The notes: generated by a model from the sequence alone, not told the origin. A DNA stretch of 64,000 bases from Rhodospirillales bacterium (GCA_016214125.1 JACRPC010000006.1:96779-160778), one strand, 5' to 3'. Positions 33,217 through 44,617 are shown, counted from the first letter of the stretch. Numbers and translations are program-made.

Positions 33217-35636
33217 TTGCGCCGCGCTGGCGAAAGATTTGGGGCGACATCGCCGCCGCCCGGGGTCGAACCCTCATGTTGGTGATCGCCTTGGCTGCCG
33301 GGGTGTTCGGTTTGAGCACGATTCTGTCCGCCTATTCGGTTCTGACGCGGGAAATCGCCTTCAATTACCAGGCCACCCACCCCGCCTCGGCGACGATCGA
33401 GATGGAAACCGTGAGCGACGCGGTTTTGGCGCGCGTCCGGTCCAGGCCCGAGATTGCCGAGGTGGAACGGCGCGCGGTCGTCCCGGCTCGGGCTCAGGTG
33501 GGGCTCGATTGGCAGCCGATGTTGTTGTTCGTGGTCGAAAATTTCGAGGCCATCCGCCTCAACCGATTCCAGAGCCTGTCCGGGGCCTGGCCGCCTCCCA
33601 CCGGAACGCTGCTGATCGAACACACGGCGCAACGGGTGTTGCGGGCGACGGAAGGACATTCGGTGATCGTCAAGACGCCCCAGGGACGGCCGACCGCGCT
33701 GGCGATTTCCGGCTTGGTTCACGATACCACCTTGGCTCCGGCTTGGCAGGAGCAGACCGGCTACGGCTACATCACGGCGGAAACCTTGAGGCTGTTGGAC
33801 CAATCGTTGGGATTCGACGAATTGAGGCTTCAATATCAAGACCGGCTCTCCGATTTGGCTTTCATCGAGGAACGCACCCAGGCGGTGGCGTCGGACCTTC
33901 GCGATCAGGGTGAAATCATTCATGGCCTGAAGATTCCTCCGCCGCAAAAGCATCCGCATCAGACGCAGATGCAGAGCGTTTTGGCTCTGTTCATCGTCGT
34001 CGCGGCGATGGCCCTGGTTCTCAGCGCCATCTTGGTGGCGAGCGTGCTGGCCGTGATGCTGTCGCGGCAGATTCGGGAAATCGGCATCATGAAAGCGATT
34101 GGTGCCCGCACCAGCCAGATTGTTTGGCTCTATGTGGGTTTCGTGCTGGTTCTGGGATCGGCGGCGGTGGCAATCGGCGCCCCGGCCGGCGTGGCGGCCA
34201 GCCGGGTCTTGGCCCGAACCATCGCCGTCGATTTGCTCAATTTCACCCTGACCAGTTTTTCGCTTCCTTTCTGGGTTCTGGCCGCTGTGGCCGGCAGCGG
34301 CGTGGGCGTGCCGGTGCTTGTGGCCCTCCCAACTATCGTGCGCGCCTGCCGTCGGACGGCCGGGGAGGCCTTGGCCGATTTTGGCGTTGCCGACGGCGCC
34401 GTCGGGGGCGGCGGGTTGGCCGCGTTTCGGGTTTCGGTGCGGGGGATCGCGATTCCCTATCGCCTGTCGATCGGCAACATGCTGCGTCGGCGCGGTCGTT
34501 TGATCTTGGTCCTGGTTCTCTTGGCGGCCGGCGGGGCGATGTTCATGACGGGCCTAAATCTGCGGGCCGGCTGGGAAGGTTTTTCCGAGCGGATCAATAC
34601 CGAGCGCCACTATGATTTCGAATTCCGCTTGAGTGAGCCGGCTTCGATCGTTCAGGTCGAGCGGGTGCTGTCCGGGATCGAAGGCATCGCCCGCTTCGAA
34701 TTGTGGGGTTATCGCGAGACTGCCTTTGCCCGCGAGGGTTTGTTCGATGTCGCCCGCGTCTATCCCGATCGCAGCCACGGCAGTTTCGCTCTTTACGGCG
34801 TCGCTCCAGACACGACCCTGATCGAATTCCCGCTTCGCAACGGGCGCTGGCTTGCCAACGACGATACCGATGCCGTCGTTCTCAACCAAGCCGGCCTTGC
34901 TCGCATTCCCAAGGCCAAACCGGGCGATCGCCTGACATTGTCGATCGCCGACGCGCTTACTCATTGGACTCTGGTCGGCGTGGTCGAGGAGGTGGGATCG
35001 CCTCCTGCGGCCTATGTGGCCGCTTCGTCCTATGGCGCGTTGACCGGCCTAGGCACGGGCGGCGAGATGCTCCGGATCGCCTTGGCGAGGTCTACGGACA
35101 GGGCTGCTATAGACCGCGACCAGGTCTTGCGTCGGATCGAAACCGCACTCGATCGCGAAGGTCTTGCGGTCGAACGCGGTCTTCCAAAATCGATGCTAAG
35201 AACCGCCATGGGCGATCACATTGCCGTTCTGGTCTCGACGCTGATCCTGACCTCTGGGCTGTTAGCCGCCATCGGCGGTCTGGGGTTGGCGTCGTCCATG
35301 GCGATCAATGTCGTCGAACGCACGCGTGAGCTCGGTATCATGCGCGCCATCGGCGCTACCCCGGCGGCGATTCTGAAGATCGTTGTGAGCGAGGGGATGA
35401 TGATCGGCCTAGTGAGTTGGTTGCCCGCGGTAGCGTTGTCGCTGCCCCTTTCGTGGGGAATTGGTGTCGTGGTCGGCAATCTTGCCTTCAAGACCCCGCT
35501 GACTCTGACTGTATCGGGGTTGGCGCTGGGTCTGTGGCTGGTCCTGGTTCTGGTGATCGCTATTGTCGCCTCCGCCATTCCCGCGCAGCGGGCGTCGCGC
35601 ATTGTCGTCCGTGAAGCCTTGGCTTTCGCCGGGTGA
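33213..35636 (+). CDS. ABC exporter permease with two FtsX domains
   Basis: The 807-residue permease has a transmembrane helix near the N-terminus ([20 protein letters not shown]) and a large extracytoplasmic domain. Two sets of FtsX-like helices follow, the first with [20 protein letters not shown] and the second with [20 protein letters not shown]. This is the long type that combines two permease halves in one chain. No membrane-fusion or outer-membrane partner is encoded nearby. The ATG at 33213 overlaps the ATPase stop and has GGGGAG upstream. The exported substrate is unknown; lipids, lipoproteins or antibiotics are options. Confidence 0.9.
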   Translation: MIAPRWRKIWGDIAAARGRTLMLVIALAAGVFGLSTILSAYSVLTREIAFNYQATHPASATIEMETVSDAVLARVRSRPEIAEVERRAVVPARAQVGLDWQPMLLFVVENFEAIRLNRFQSLSGAWPPPTGTLLIEHTAQRVLRATEGHSVIVKTPQGRPTALAISGLVHDTTLAPAWQEQTGYGYITAETLRLLDQSLGFDELRLQYQDRLSDLAFIEERTQAVASDLRDQGEIIHGLKIPPPQKHPHQTQMQSVLALFIVVAAMALVLSAILVASVLAVMLSRQIREIGIMKAIGARTSQIVWLYVGFVLVLGSAAVAIGAPAGVAASRVLARTIAVDLLNFTLTSFSLPFWVLAAVAGSGVGVPVLVALPTIVRACRRTAGEALADFGVADGAVGGGGLAAFRVSVRGIAIPYRLSIGNMLRRRGRLILVLVLLAAGGAMFMTGLNLRAGWEGFSERINTERHYDFEFRLSEPASIVQVERVLSGIEGIARFELWGYRETAFAREGLFDVARVYPDRSHGSFALYGVAPDTTLIEFPLRNGRWLANDDTDAVVLNQAGLARIPKAKPGDRLTLSIADALTHWTLVGVVEEVGSPPAAYVAASSYGALTGLGTGGEMLRIALARSTDRAAIDRDQVLRRIETALDREGLAVERGLPKSMLRTAMGDHIAVLVSTLILTSGLLAAIGGLGLASSMAINVVERTRELGIMRAIGATPAAILKIVVSEGMMIGLVSWLPAVALSLPLSWGIGVVVGNLAFKTPLTLTVSGLALGLWLVLVLVIAIVASAIPAQRASRIVVREALAFAG

Positions 35637-35737
35637 TTCGGTGTTGATTCGAAGGCGGTTCGAGGACATATCGGACGGGCGGGCCAGACCGCGCTCTCTG
35701 GGTAAGACGGCGTAATTCGCTCGACGACCGAGTTGGA

Positions 35738-36115
35738 TTAGCGAAGGACATGGATGGGCAGGTCGAGATCGAGCTTTTTCCAGGCGGCATCGGCGGTGTA
35801 GATCGCCTCCCGACGCGCCAGGCCAAGCGCCAGACAGGCCCGATCCCCCAGGGACAGGCCGAGCGGCCGGGTGATCGGCAGGAGATCGGCGGCACGGGCA
35901 GCCTGATCGACATCGAAGGGAACCAGGATCAAACCGGCGCCTTGCAAGCGGGCAAGAAGGGGCGCGGTGGGGCGACCGTCGCGGGCAAAACGGCCAAGGA
36001 GCTCAGAAAGATTGACGGTCGACATCAGGCCGCCGGCCAGCAATCCCGCCACCGTCTCTTTTCCCGGTTCGCGGAACAGGAAGGCCAAAAGCGTCGAGGC
36101 GTCGAGCACGCTCAT
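35738..36115 (-). CDS. PIN-domain toxin-like RNase (VapC type) without clear antitoxin
   Basis: The 125-residue protein has the PIN-domain acidic residues: Asp5 in MSVLDASTLL, Glu38 in VNLSELLGR, Asp91 in LSLGDRACLALGL and a fourth acidic residue in IYTADAAW. VapC-type toxins cleave tRNA or rRNA and are normally paired with a short antitoxin just upstream. Here the upstream 100 bases hold only an open frame ending GLIAERAEAKRE and overlapping the toxin start as ATGA; it runs back through the rpsA terminator and has no ATG, GTG or suitable TTG start. The toxin may be orphaned or may use an unusual start. Confidence 0.85.
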   Translation of the reverse strand: MSVLDASTLLAFLFREPGKETVAGLLAGGLMSTVNLSELLGRFARDGRPTAPLLARLQGAGLILVPFDVDQAARAADLLPITRPLGLSLGDRACLALGLARREAIYTADAAWKKLDLDLPIHVLR

Positions 36116-36216
36116 TCGCGCTTCGCCTCCGCCCGCCGCTCGGCGATCAAGCCGGCGACGACGCGGCGCGGGCGTTTTCGCCGATAGAAAGCGGGTGCGC
36201 CGTTGCGAAGGCTGCG

Positions 36217-36249
36217 TAAAAAAAACGCCCCGGCCGGGGCCGGGGCGTT
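36217..36249 (-). terminator. Rho-independent terminator of rpsA
   Basis: Reading leftward, AACGCCCCGGCC pairs with GGCCGGGGCGTT over 12 bp (36224-36249), followed by a run of eight T. It lies 34 bases past the rpsA stop. Confidence 0.93.
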
Positions 36250-36282
36250 GGCGTTGCGATCGGGCGCCAGGGCCCGGAGGGC

Positions 36283-37971
<1,689 letters not shown>

Positions 37972-38060
37972 GAGCGGTATGTTCCTTTCGATCGGTTCCA
38001 GGCCGGCCGGTTGGCTCCGGCGGTCTTGGGGATAAGGGGACCTGCCAAGGGCGGAATGCC

Positions 38061-38681
38061 CTAGGCCGGGTTCTTCGAAGCGATGAGGGCGAGCGCCACG
38101 TCCAGCGCTTGGTCGGCGTCAAGGTCGGTGGTGTCCAGGACCGTGGCGTCGGCGGCGGGGATCAGGGGGGCAACCGCCCGTTCCTGGTCGCGCGCATCGC
38201 GCGCCCGCATTTCCTCGAGAACGCGGGCGTATATAGAGGATTCCCCGCGCTCTCGCAACTCCTTATGTCGGCGTTGGGCCCTGGCCTCGGCGCTGGCGGT
38301 GACGAACAGTTTCACCGAAGCCTCGGGGCAGACGACGGTGCCGATGTCGCGCCCGTCCAGAACCGCGCCCTGGGCGGGCGGCGGCGGATGGGCGGCGAAG
38401 CGGCGCTGGAAGGCGAGCAGGGCCTGGCGAACCTCTTGAATCGCCGCCACTTTCGAGGCGGCCTGGCCGGCCTCCTCGCTGCGCAGGCCGGGCTGATCGA
38501 GATCGGCGGCGGTAAGGCTTCGCGCCGCCTCCTCGGGCGTCAGGCCCTGGCGCTGGGCCTTCTGGCCCACCGCCCGATACAGCAGGCCGGTGTCGAGATA
38601 GGCCAGGCCCAAGCGCTTGGCCAGGCTGCGGGCCAAGGTGCCCTTGCCGGCCGCCGCCGGCCCGTCGATGGCGATGATCAT
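38061..38681 (-). CDS. cmk: Cytidylate kinase
   Basis: The 206-residue enzyme phosphorylates CMP and dCMP with ATP. The P-loop is GPAAAGKGT near the N-terminus. [34 protein letters not shown] and the lid-type [11 protein letters not shown] region are typical of bacterial CMP kinases. It begins directly after aroA without a recognisable ribosome binding site; instead two short overlapping reading frames lead into its start codon. It is followed by rpsA. Confidence 0.96.
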   Translation of the reverse strand: MIIAIDGPAAAGKGTLARSLAKRLGLAYLDTGLLYRAVGQKAQRQGLTPEEAARSLTAADLDQPGLRSEEAGQAASKVAAIQEVRQALLAFQRRFAAHPPPPAQGAVLDGRDIGTVVCPEASVKLFVTASAEARAQRRHKELRERGESSIYARVLEEMRARDARDQERAVAPLIPAADATVLDTTDLDADQALDVALALIASKNPA

Positions 38682-38709
38682 GGGATGGGGATCATGGGAT
38701 CGGGATCAT
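38678..38709 (-). other. Two overlapping five-codon mini-ORFs (MIPIP) linking the aroA stop to the cmk start
   Basis: A 14-bp tandem repeat (CCATGATCCCGATC type) creates a chain. The aroA stop overlaps an ATG at 38709 as ATGA. That ATG opens ATG-ATC-CCG-ATC-CCA-TGA, whose stop overlaps a second ATG at 38695 opening the same peptide. The second stop overlaps the cmk ATG at 38681. The three ATGs are in different frames and no Shine-Dalgarno is present. Confidence 0.85.
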
Positions 38710-40055
38710 GGGGTGGAGGCCTCGATCGCCGCGCCCAGCCCGCCCATCAGCTCGACGAAGCCGGGGAAGCTGGTGGCGATGGTGCGGCCGTCATCGACGG
38801 CCATCGGCTGGTCGCTGGCCAGGCCCAGCACCAGGAAGGCCATGGCGATGCGGTGATCGAGATCGGCCATGATGGTGGCGCCGCCCCGGGGTCGGCCGCG
38901 GCCATGAACGATGAGATCGTCGCCCTCGATCGCCACTTTCACGCCGGCGGCGTCCAGGCCGCGCGCCATCGCCTCCAGCCGGTTGCTTTCCTTGACCTTG
39001 AGTTCCGCCAGGCCGCGCATGCGCGTCGTGCCCTCGGCGCAGGCCGCCGCCACCGCCAGGATCGGATATTCGTCGATCATGCTGGGCACCCGCCCCGCCG
39101 GCACCTCGACGCCCTTGAGCCGCCCGGCCCGCACCAGCAGATCGGCCACCGGCTCGCCGCCCATGTCGCGCGGATCGCGCCTCGTGATGTCGGCGCCCAT
39201 CTCGGCCAGGGTTTCGTAAAGGCCGAAGCGCAAGGGGTTGGTGCCGACCTCGGGCAACAGCACCTCCGAGCCCGGCACGATCAAGGCCGCCACCGCCGGG
39301 AAAGCGGCCGAAGAGGGATCGGCCGGCACGGTGAGGCGTCGCGCCACCAATTCCGGCTGGCCCTCGATGGTGACGGCGCGCCCGCCCTTGGGGCCGGCCT
39401 CGACCGTCAGGCGGGCGCCGAAGCCGGCCAGCAGCCTTTCGGTGTGGTCGCGGGTGGGCTCGGGTTCGATCACCGTGGTCTTGCCCGCCGTGCCCAGTCC
39501 GGCCAGCAGGATCGCCGATTTCACCTGGGCCGAGGCCATCGGCAGTTCGTAATCGATCGGGCGCAGATGGTCGGAGCCGATCACCGCCAAGGGCGGGCGG
39601 ATGCCCGAGCGGGCGAGAACGCGCGCCCCCATCTTCTCCAAGGGCACCGCCACCCGGCGCATCGGCCGGGCGGAAAGCGAGGCGTCGCCCAGGAAGAAGC
39701 TGGTGAAGGGATGCGCCGCCGCCACCCCCATCAAGAGGCGCATGCCGGTGCCGGAATTGCCCAGATCGAGCGCCCGCTCGGGCTCGGCCAGGCCGCCGAC
39801 GCCGCGGCCCCAGACCCGCCACAGCCCGTCGGGCTGGCGTTCGATCGCGGCGCCCATCGCGGCCAGCGCCGCCGCCGTGGCCCGCACGTCCTCACCTTCG
39901 AGCAGGCCGGCGATCACCGTTTCCCCCACCGCCAGGGCGCCGATCAGCAGCGCGCGGTGCGAGATCGATTTGTCGCCCGGCACCCGGGCGATCCCGGAAA
40001 GACGCGGGACGCGGCGGGTCCGAAGGGGCAGGGGCTTGGGCTCGGTTTCGCTCAT
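38706..40055 (-). CDS. aroA: 3-phosphoshikimate 1-carboxyvinyltransferase (EPSP synthase), CP4-like
   Basis: The 449-residue enzyme makes EPSP from shikimate-3-phosphate and PEP in aromatic amino-acid synthesis. Signature blocks are RVPGDKSISHRALLIGALA, PMASAQVKSAILLAGL, RAPSMIDEYPILA-like (GRVPSMIDEYPILAVAAA) and LDHRIAMAFLVLGLAS. Over its length it is close to the class II enzyme of Agrobacterium CP4. At the position where CP4 has the tolerance-linked Ala (NAATG), this protein reads NSGTG, so the usual Gly is present. The ATG at 40055 is the first sensible start. It heads the aroA-cmk-rpsA operon. Confidence 0.96.
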   Translation of the reverse strand: MSETEPKPLPLRTRRVPRLSGIARVPGDKSISHRALLIGALAVGETVIAGLLEGEDVRATAAALAAMGAAIERQPDGLWRVWGRGVGGLAEPERALDLGNSGTGMRLLMGVAAAHPFTSFFLGDASLSARPMRRVAVPLEKMGARVLARSGIRPPLAVIGSDHLRPIDYELPMASAQVKSAILLAGLGTAGKTTVIEPEPTRDHTERLLAGFGARLTVEAGPKGGRAVTIEGQPELVARRLTVPADPSSAAFPAVAALIVPGSEVLLPEVGTNPLRFGLYETLAEMGADITRRDPRDMGGEPVADLLVRAGRLKGVEVPAGRVPSMIDEYPILAVAAACAEGTTRMRGLAELKVKESNRLEAMARGLDAAGVKVAIEGDDLIVHGRGRPRGGATIMADLDHRIAMAFLVLGLASDQPMAVDDGRTIATSFPGFVELMGGLGAAIEASTP

Positions 40056-40175
40056 CGGTTCACAGGGCCTTGACGAAAGGGTGGCGAAATGGTTTTGACA
40101 CACTGGCGCGAACGTGGCAAATGGCCTTGCGGATGGGCGCGTCCGCCGCCGGCGCAAGGAAACGGAGGATCAAGC

Positions 40176-40547
40176 GTGGCTAAGCCCGAATGGGGAACCA
40201 AACGCGTGTGTCTGCATTGCGGCGCGCGGTTCTACGATCTCAAGAAATCGCCGATCGAATGCCCGAAATGCGGCAAGACCTTTGAGCCCGAGGCCTTTGC
40301 CAAGGGTGCAAGGCGCGCCGCCGCCGCTGCCGAGAAGGCGGCCGCCGCCGAAAAAGCCAAGGCGAAGGCGAAGCCGAAACCCGTTGTCGTGGTGGTGCCC
40401 GACATCGTCGAGGGCGATGTGGCCGAGGTGGCCGAGGGCGAGGAAGAGGGCGAGCTGATCGAGGACACCTCGGATCTGGGCGAGGACGACGACGACATGT
40501 CCGAGGTCATGGAGCATCTGGACGAGGGGGGCGAGGAACCCGCCTGA
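40176..40547 (+). CDS. TIGR02300 (FYDLN acid) family protein
   Basis: The 123-residue protein begins with a zinc-ribbon: CLHCGARFYDLKKSPIECPK followed by CGKTFEP, holding two CxxC pairs and the FYDLKK motif that names the family. A Lys/Ala-rich helix and a very acidic C-terminus (LIEDTSDLGEDDDDMSEVME) follow. The family is widespread in alphaproteobacteria and of unknown function. The GTG at 40176 is used because ACGGAGGATC lies just upstream. It is divergent from aroA and lies upstream of tRNA-Ala, an arrangement often conserved in the class. Confidence 0.92.
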   Translation: MAKPEWGTKRVCLHCGARFYDLKKSPIECPKCGKTFEPEAFAKGARRAAAAAEKAAAAEKAKAKAKPKPVVVVVPDIVEGDVAEVAEGEEEGELIEDTSDLGEDDDDMSEVMEHLDEGGEEPA

Positions 40548-40608
40548 TCCTCCGGGGCGCCCGTCTTAAGCCCCGGCGCGGGGCCGGCCGAGGCCGCCCA
40601 CTTTTGTC

Positions 40609-40637
40609 TTGAATCGGCTGGGCCGAAATTCTATGTT
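40609..40637 (+). promoter_or_regulatory. Probable promoter of tRNA-Ala
   Basis: TTGAAT (40609-40614) and TATGTT (40632-40637) are separated by 17 bases and lie about 50 bases before the tRNA. Confidence 0.5.
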
Positions 40638-40687
40638 CGCCAGCCACGGCGCGCCCCCTCCCATTCGGGCGCGTGTGCCGATTTTCC

Positions 40688-40763
<76 letters not shown>

Positions 40764-40769
40764 AATAAG

Positions 40770-40798
40770 AAAGCCCGGACCTCGCGGTCCGGGCTTTT
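40770..40798. terminator. Bidirectional terminator between tRNA-Ala and the methyltransferase gene
   Basis: AAAGCCCGGACC pairs with GGTCCGGGCTTT around a TCGC loop, with A-rich and T-rich flanks. It can serve the tRNA transcript and the convergent gene that ends at 40810. Confidence 0.9.
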
Positions 40799-40809
40799 CT
40801 CTTTCCACC

Positions 40810-41853
40810 TTACGGCTTGCGCGTCGACAAGACCGTGAACCCCTCGCCGACCAAGGCGCGCTCGAGCGGGCCGGTGAAGCCGGCTTCGGTGAGCAGGCGC
40901 TCCTGCTCGGAGCGGGTCGGCACCACATTGCCCCACAGCAGCTCTTCGATCCCGGTCTGGATGGGGAAGCGGAATTCCGGCTGGCGCAGTTCGGCCAGCG
41001 TCTCCGGATAGGTTTCGTCGACGATCAACAGCCAGCCGCCGGGGGCCAGCGCCCGGGCCGCGCCGGCCAGCACGCCGGGGCGGATCGCCGGCTCGATCTC
41101 GTGCAGCACCTGGATCATCACCACGGCGGCGCAGGAGTCGGCCGCCACCGCCTGGTCGAGCGGGCGTTGCTTAATCTCGACCCGAGCCTCCAGCCCGGCC
41201 CTGGCGATGGCGGCGCGGGCCAAGGCGATGCCGTCCGGATCGAGATCAACCCCCACCAGGCGGGCCTTGGGAAAGGCCTTGGCCATCTGCAACAGCGCTT
41301 TGCCGGCGCCGCAGCCGACCTCCAACAGGACGCCGCCTTCCGCCAAGGCCTCGGCCAGGCCAGGCAAGGACGGCAAGAGCTTGCGCGCCGCCAGCACCTG
41401 CAGGCCGGCTGTGGCCTGGGCGATGGTGTCGGCGAAGCGTTCGCCGCGCCCCTGGAAGGGCACCGATTGGCCGTTGCGGAACAGCGCCTCGGCCCGGCGG
41501 TAATCGTCGGTGGCGAACTCGGTGCCGAGCCGCACATAGCCGCCCAGATAACGGGGATGGCCGGGATCGGCCAACAATTCGCCGATGTGCGGCGCCAGGC
41601 GAAAGCCCTGGGAATCGCCATCGAGCAGGGCCAGGCTGTAGGCGGTCTTGCACCAGATAGCGACATAGGGCGGGTGAAGCCCCAGCCGCGCCGCCAAGCC
41701 GTCGGCGCTCGCGCCGGGCGCGGCGGCCAGGGCCGCAAACAGGCCCAGCCGTTCGCCCAGATCGATGATGTGAAGCGCGTTGAAACCTTGGCGCCATCCG
41801 AAAATGCGCGCCGCCTGCTCCTCGACCGTCGGCCGATCGGATTCGGGGTTCAT
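40810..41853 (-). CDS. SAM-dependent methyltransferase (O-methyltransferase-like)
   Basis: The 347-residue protein has an N-terminal winged-helix/dimerisation-type region (residues about 10-100, GFNALHIIDLGERLGLFAAL and LHPPYVAIWCKTAYSLALL). A class I methyltransferase domain follows with GGVLLEVGCGAGKALLQMAK, KARLVGVDLDPDGIALARAA, VVMIQVLHEIEPA and ALAPGGWLLIVDETYPE. The ATG at 41853 has GAGGGGG upstream. It is divergent from the radical-SAM fusion gene with 154 bases between them, so a shared locus is possible. The acceptor molecule is unknown. Confidence 0.87.
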   Translation of the reverse strand: MNPESDRPTVEEQAARIFGWRQGFNALHIIDLGERLGLFAALAAAPGASADGLAARLGLHPPYVAIWCKTAYSLALLDGDSQGFRLAPHIGELLADPGHPRYLGGYVRLGTEFATDDYRRAEALFRNGQSVPFQGRGERFADTIAQATAGLQVLAARKLLPSLPGLAEALAEGGVLLEVGCGAGKALLQMAKAFPKARLVGVDLDPDGIALARAAIARAGLEARVEIKQRPLDQAVAADSCAAVVMIQVLHEIEPAIRPGVLAGAARALAPGGWLLIVDETYPETLAELRQPEFRFPIQTGIEELLWGNVVPTRSEQERLLTEAGFTGPLERALVGEGFTVLSTRKP

Positions 41854-42007
41854 GCGGTTCCCCCTCGATGGTGAGTTCGCCATTCTAGCACGAATCCGGT
41901 TTCCCGAAACGCCGGCACCCGAGCCCGACGAAATATCCCCACCGCCCGGGCGGTTTCGGCTAGCCTAAGCCCGATGGCCGCACGACCCGGATCAGCCAAG
42001 GCAGCCG

Positions 42008-44617
42008 ATGCGCGTTCTCTTTTCCAATCCGCCCTGGTGGCAAGGCCAGGCCGATCATCGCCTGGCCGACGGCCAGACCGAATCCCTGTGGCGGGCCGGC
42101 GTGCGCGCCGGTTCGCGCTGGCCGCACACCACGGTGGTTCGCCGCGCCCCCGACCGCTTCGTCTTCGGCGACTATCTGCCCTATCCCTTCTTCATGGGCC
42201 ATGCCGCCACCTACCTTGCCAAGGCCACCGGCGCCCAGGTGGTGTTCCGCGATTCGATCGCGCTGTCCGAATCGACGCGCGCTTATCTCGCCTATCTCGA
42301 CGACACGCCCTTCGATTACATCTTCCTCGAATCGGCGACGCCCTCTTGGGGCCATGACGGCCAGCTCGTCCGCCTTCTCGCCCAGCGCTACCCGAAGACC
42401 AAGCTGGTGCTGACCGGTCCGCTCGCCATCGAGGGGGCGAGCCTGCTCGAGGCTTTCCCGCTGCACGCCTGCATCCGCGGCGAATACGAGAAGGGCGCCG
42501 TCAAGGTGATCGAGGGCCAGGCGGGCGTGATCGATTTCGATCTCCTCTCGCCCGAGGAGATGAACGCTGCCCCCTTTCCATATTTCGATAGGGTGATCGC
42601 GCCGCGCTATTGGGATTGCAGCCCGCCGGGCCAGGTGGCGCCGCAGGCCCAGATCTGGTCGAGCCGGGGCTGTCCCTACAAATGCATCTTTTGCGTCTGG
42701 CCGGCGACGATGACCGGCAACGATCCCGACGGCGCCGGCAAGCGCACGGTGCGCTTCTACGGCGCCGACTATCTCGAGGCGCTGCTTACCGATCTGGTCG
42801 GGCGCTACGGCTTCCGTTCGATCTATTTCGACGATGACACCTTCAATCTGGGCGACCGCCATGTCGAGGCGGTCTGCGCGGTGATGCGCCGGATCGGCCT
42901 GCCCTGGAGCGCCATGTGCCGCGCCGACACCATCGGGCGCGAAACCTGGACGCTGATGCGGGACAGCGGCTGCTTCGGGGTCAAGATCGGCGTCGAAAGC
43001 GGCAACCAGACGGTGCTCGACCGCATCGTCAACAAGCGGCTCGATCTGGAAACGGTGCGCGCCCTGGTGCCCTTTCTGAAATCGCTGGGGATGACCGTGC
43101 ACGGCACCTTCACTTACGGCCTGCCGGGCGAAACCGTCGAGCAGATGGACGACACCAGGCGGCTGATCGCCGCGCTTTCTTTCGACAGCGTCCAGGAATC
43201 GGGCGCCGCCGAGATCGAAGGCACGCCCTTGGCGACGTTGGGCAAGACCGGGCGGCTCGACCATTACCAGGGGGCGCGGCTCGATCCCCACTATGTTCGG
43301 GCGGCCGACGGTTCGCGCAAGATCGCCGCCCTGGCGGGCGGCGGCGCGGCCGATCGTCCGGGCACCCTTCGCCCGCACCGGGGCCGGGTCTTCTACGCCG
43401 ACGCCAGCCTGGCCGACAACAACGGCCATTTCGCCAACAATTGCCGGCAGATCGTGGGCGAAATGCGCCGGCGCCACCTGCCGGTGCGCGTGTTCGCCGC
43501 CGCCCATATCGAGCCCGCCCTGGCGCGCGAGCTGGCGGCCGAGCCTTTCTTCCGCCCGCCCTCGTCGCCGGAGATGTCCGACGATCCGCTGTCGGGCTGG
43601 CTGGAAAATTTCCTGGCCGGGGCGCGCCGGCTCGGCGACGATCTGGCCCGGCTGCCGGCGCTCGAACCCGACGAGACGCTGTTTTGGAATTCCGCCACCC
43701 CGGCCACGCTGCTGGCCTTGATCGAATGGGCGCAAGCCACCTACGCGCCCGAGCGCTGCCCGCGCGTCGTCGTCGAATTCGGCTTCGCGCCGGGGCTGGT
43801 GCGCCGCGCGCGCGCCGACGGTCCGGGCTTCGCCTACGATCTCCATAACGAGCAGCCCCATCTCTACCGATTCGCCATCCGCAAACTGGCGCCCGACCAC
43901 CGCCATCGGTTTCGCCTGGGCACCTTCGATCCGGCGACCAGCGAAGGCTACCGCGAGCTTCTGGGGCCCGACGTTTTCACCATTCCCCTGCCGCAGACGG
44001 CGCCGGCGCCGCCCCGCGACCGCCAGGGCCATCGGCCGATCACCGTCGCCTTCCTCGGCCATCAGCGGCCCGACAAGGGTTTTCAGTTCGCGCCGGCCCT
44101 GGCGGGGGAAATCCTGCGCGCCCATCCGCAAACCCGGATTCTCGTTCACAATGGGGCGATGTTCGGCATGCTGCCCGAGATGAACGAATTGAAGCGGATG
44201 GCCGCCCACCAGCCGCGCCTGACCATCCGCCACGAGCCGGCCGACGCCACGCTTTGGCAAGAGCTGCTCGACGGCGCCGACCTCATCCTCCTGCCCTACG
44301 ATCCGGCGCGTTTCGCCAACAGCTATTCGGCCATCGTCGCCGAGGCCTTGGCGAACGGCGTGCCGATGGTCGTACCCGCCGCCACCTCGCTGGCCCGGAT
44401 GGCCGAGCGCTACGGCCAGTCGGCCGAGTTGTTCGCGGGTTGGGACCTGGACGGCATCTACGAGGCCACCGCCCGGGCGCTCGGCCGGTTCGACGATCTG
44501 GCCCAGGCGGCGCGGGCGGCGGCCGAGGCCTGGCGGGCCGGTCACGGCCCGGCCCGCACCGTCGACGCGCTTCTCGATCTCGACGAGGCCTTCGCGCTCG
44601 ACCGGGGGGCGGCATGA
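42008..44617 (+). CDS. B12-binding-type radical SAM protein fused to a glycosyltransferase
   Basis: Three parts are visible in 869 residues. Residues 1-about 170 resemble a cobalamin-binding Rossmann domain of the B12-radical SAM class (MRVLFSNPPW start, LVLTGPLAIEGASLLEAFPL). Residues about 210-400 form a radical SAM core with the CX3CX2C cluster motif at Cys222, Cys226, Cys229 (SSRGCPYKCIFC), followed by SIYFDDDTFNLGDRHVEAVC and GVKIGVESGNQTVLDRIV. Residues about 445-865 look like a GT-B glycosyltransferase with VAFLGHQRPDKGFQFAPALA and NSYSAIVAEALANGVPMVVP. The fusion is unusual. The stop overlaps the next start as ATGA, so it is translationally coupled with two epimerases. The substrate is unknown. 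Confidence 0.87.
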   Translation: MRVLFSNPPWWQGQADHRLADGQTESLWRAGVRAGSRWPHTTVVRRAPDRFVFGDYLPYPFFMGHAATYLAKATGAQVVFRDSIALSESTRAYLAYLDDTPFDYIFLESATPSWGHDGQLVRLLAQRYPKTKLVLTGPLAIEGASLLEAFPLHACIRGEYEKGAVKVIEGQAGVIDFDLLSPEEMNAAPFPYFDRVIAPRYWDCSPPGQVAPQAQIWSSRGCPYKCIFCVWPATMTGNDPDGAGKRTVRFYGADYLEALLTDLVGRYGFRSIYFDDDTFNLGDRHVEAVCAVMRRIGLPWSAMCRADTIGRETWTLMRDSGCFGVKIGVESGNQTVLDRIVNKRLDLETVRALVPFLKSLGMTVHGTFTYGLPGETVEQMDDTRRLIAALSFDSVQESGAAEIEGTPLATLGKTGRLDHYQGARLDPHYVRAADGSRKIAALAGGGAADRPGTLRPHRGRVFYADASLADNNGHFANNCRQIVGEMRRRHLPVRVFAAAHIEPALARELAAEPFFRPPSSPEMSDDPLSGWLENFLAGARRLGDDLARLPALEPDETLFWNSATPATLLALIEWAQATYAPERCPRVVVEFGFAPGLVRRARADGPGFAYDLHNEQPHLYRFAIRKLAPDHRHRFRLGTFDPATSEGYRELLGPDVFTIPLPQTAPAPPRDRQGHRPITVAFLGHQRPDKGFQFAPALAGEILRAHPQTRILVHNGAMFGMLPEMNELKRMAAHQPRLTIRHEPADATLWQELLDGADLILLPYDPARFANSYSAIVAEALANGVPMVVPAATSLARMAERYGQSAELFAGWDLDGIYEATARALGRFDDLAQAARAAAEAWRAGHGPARTVDALLDLDEAFALDRGAA

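Noticed and set aside
41960..44545. 861-codon leftward frame opposite the radical SAM fusion gene
   Set aside because: Antisense of a gene with a clear CX3CX2C motif; composition is typical of a shadow frame.
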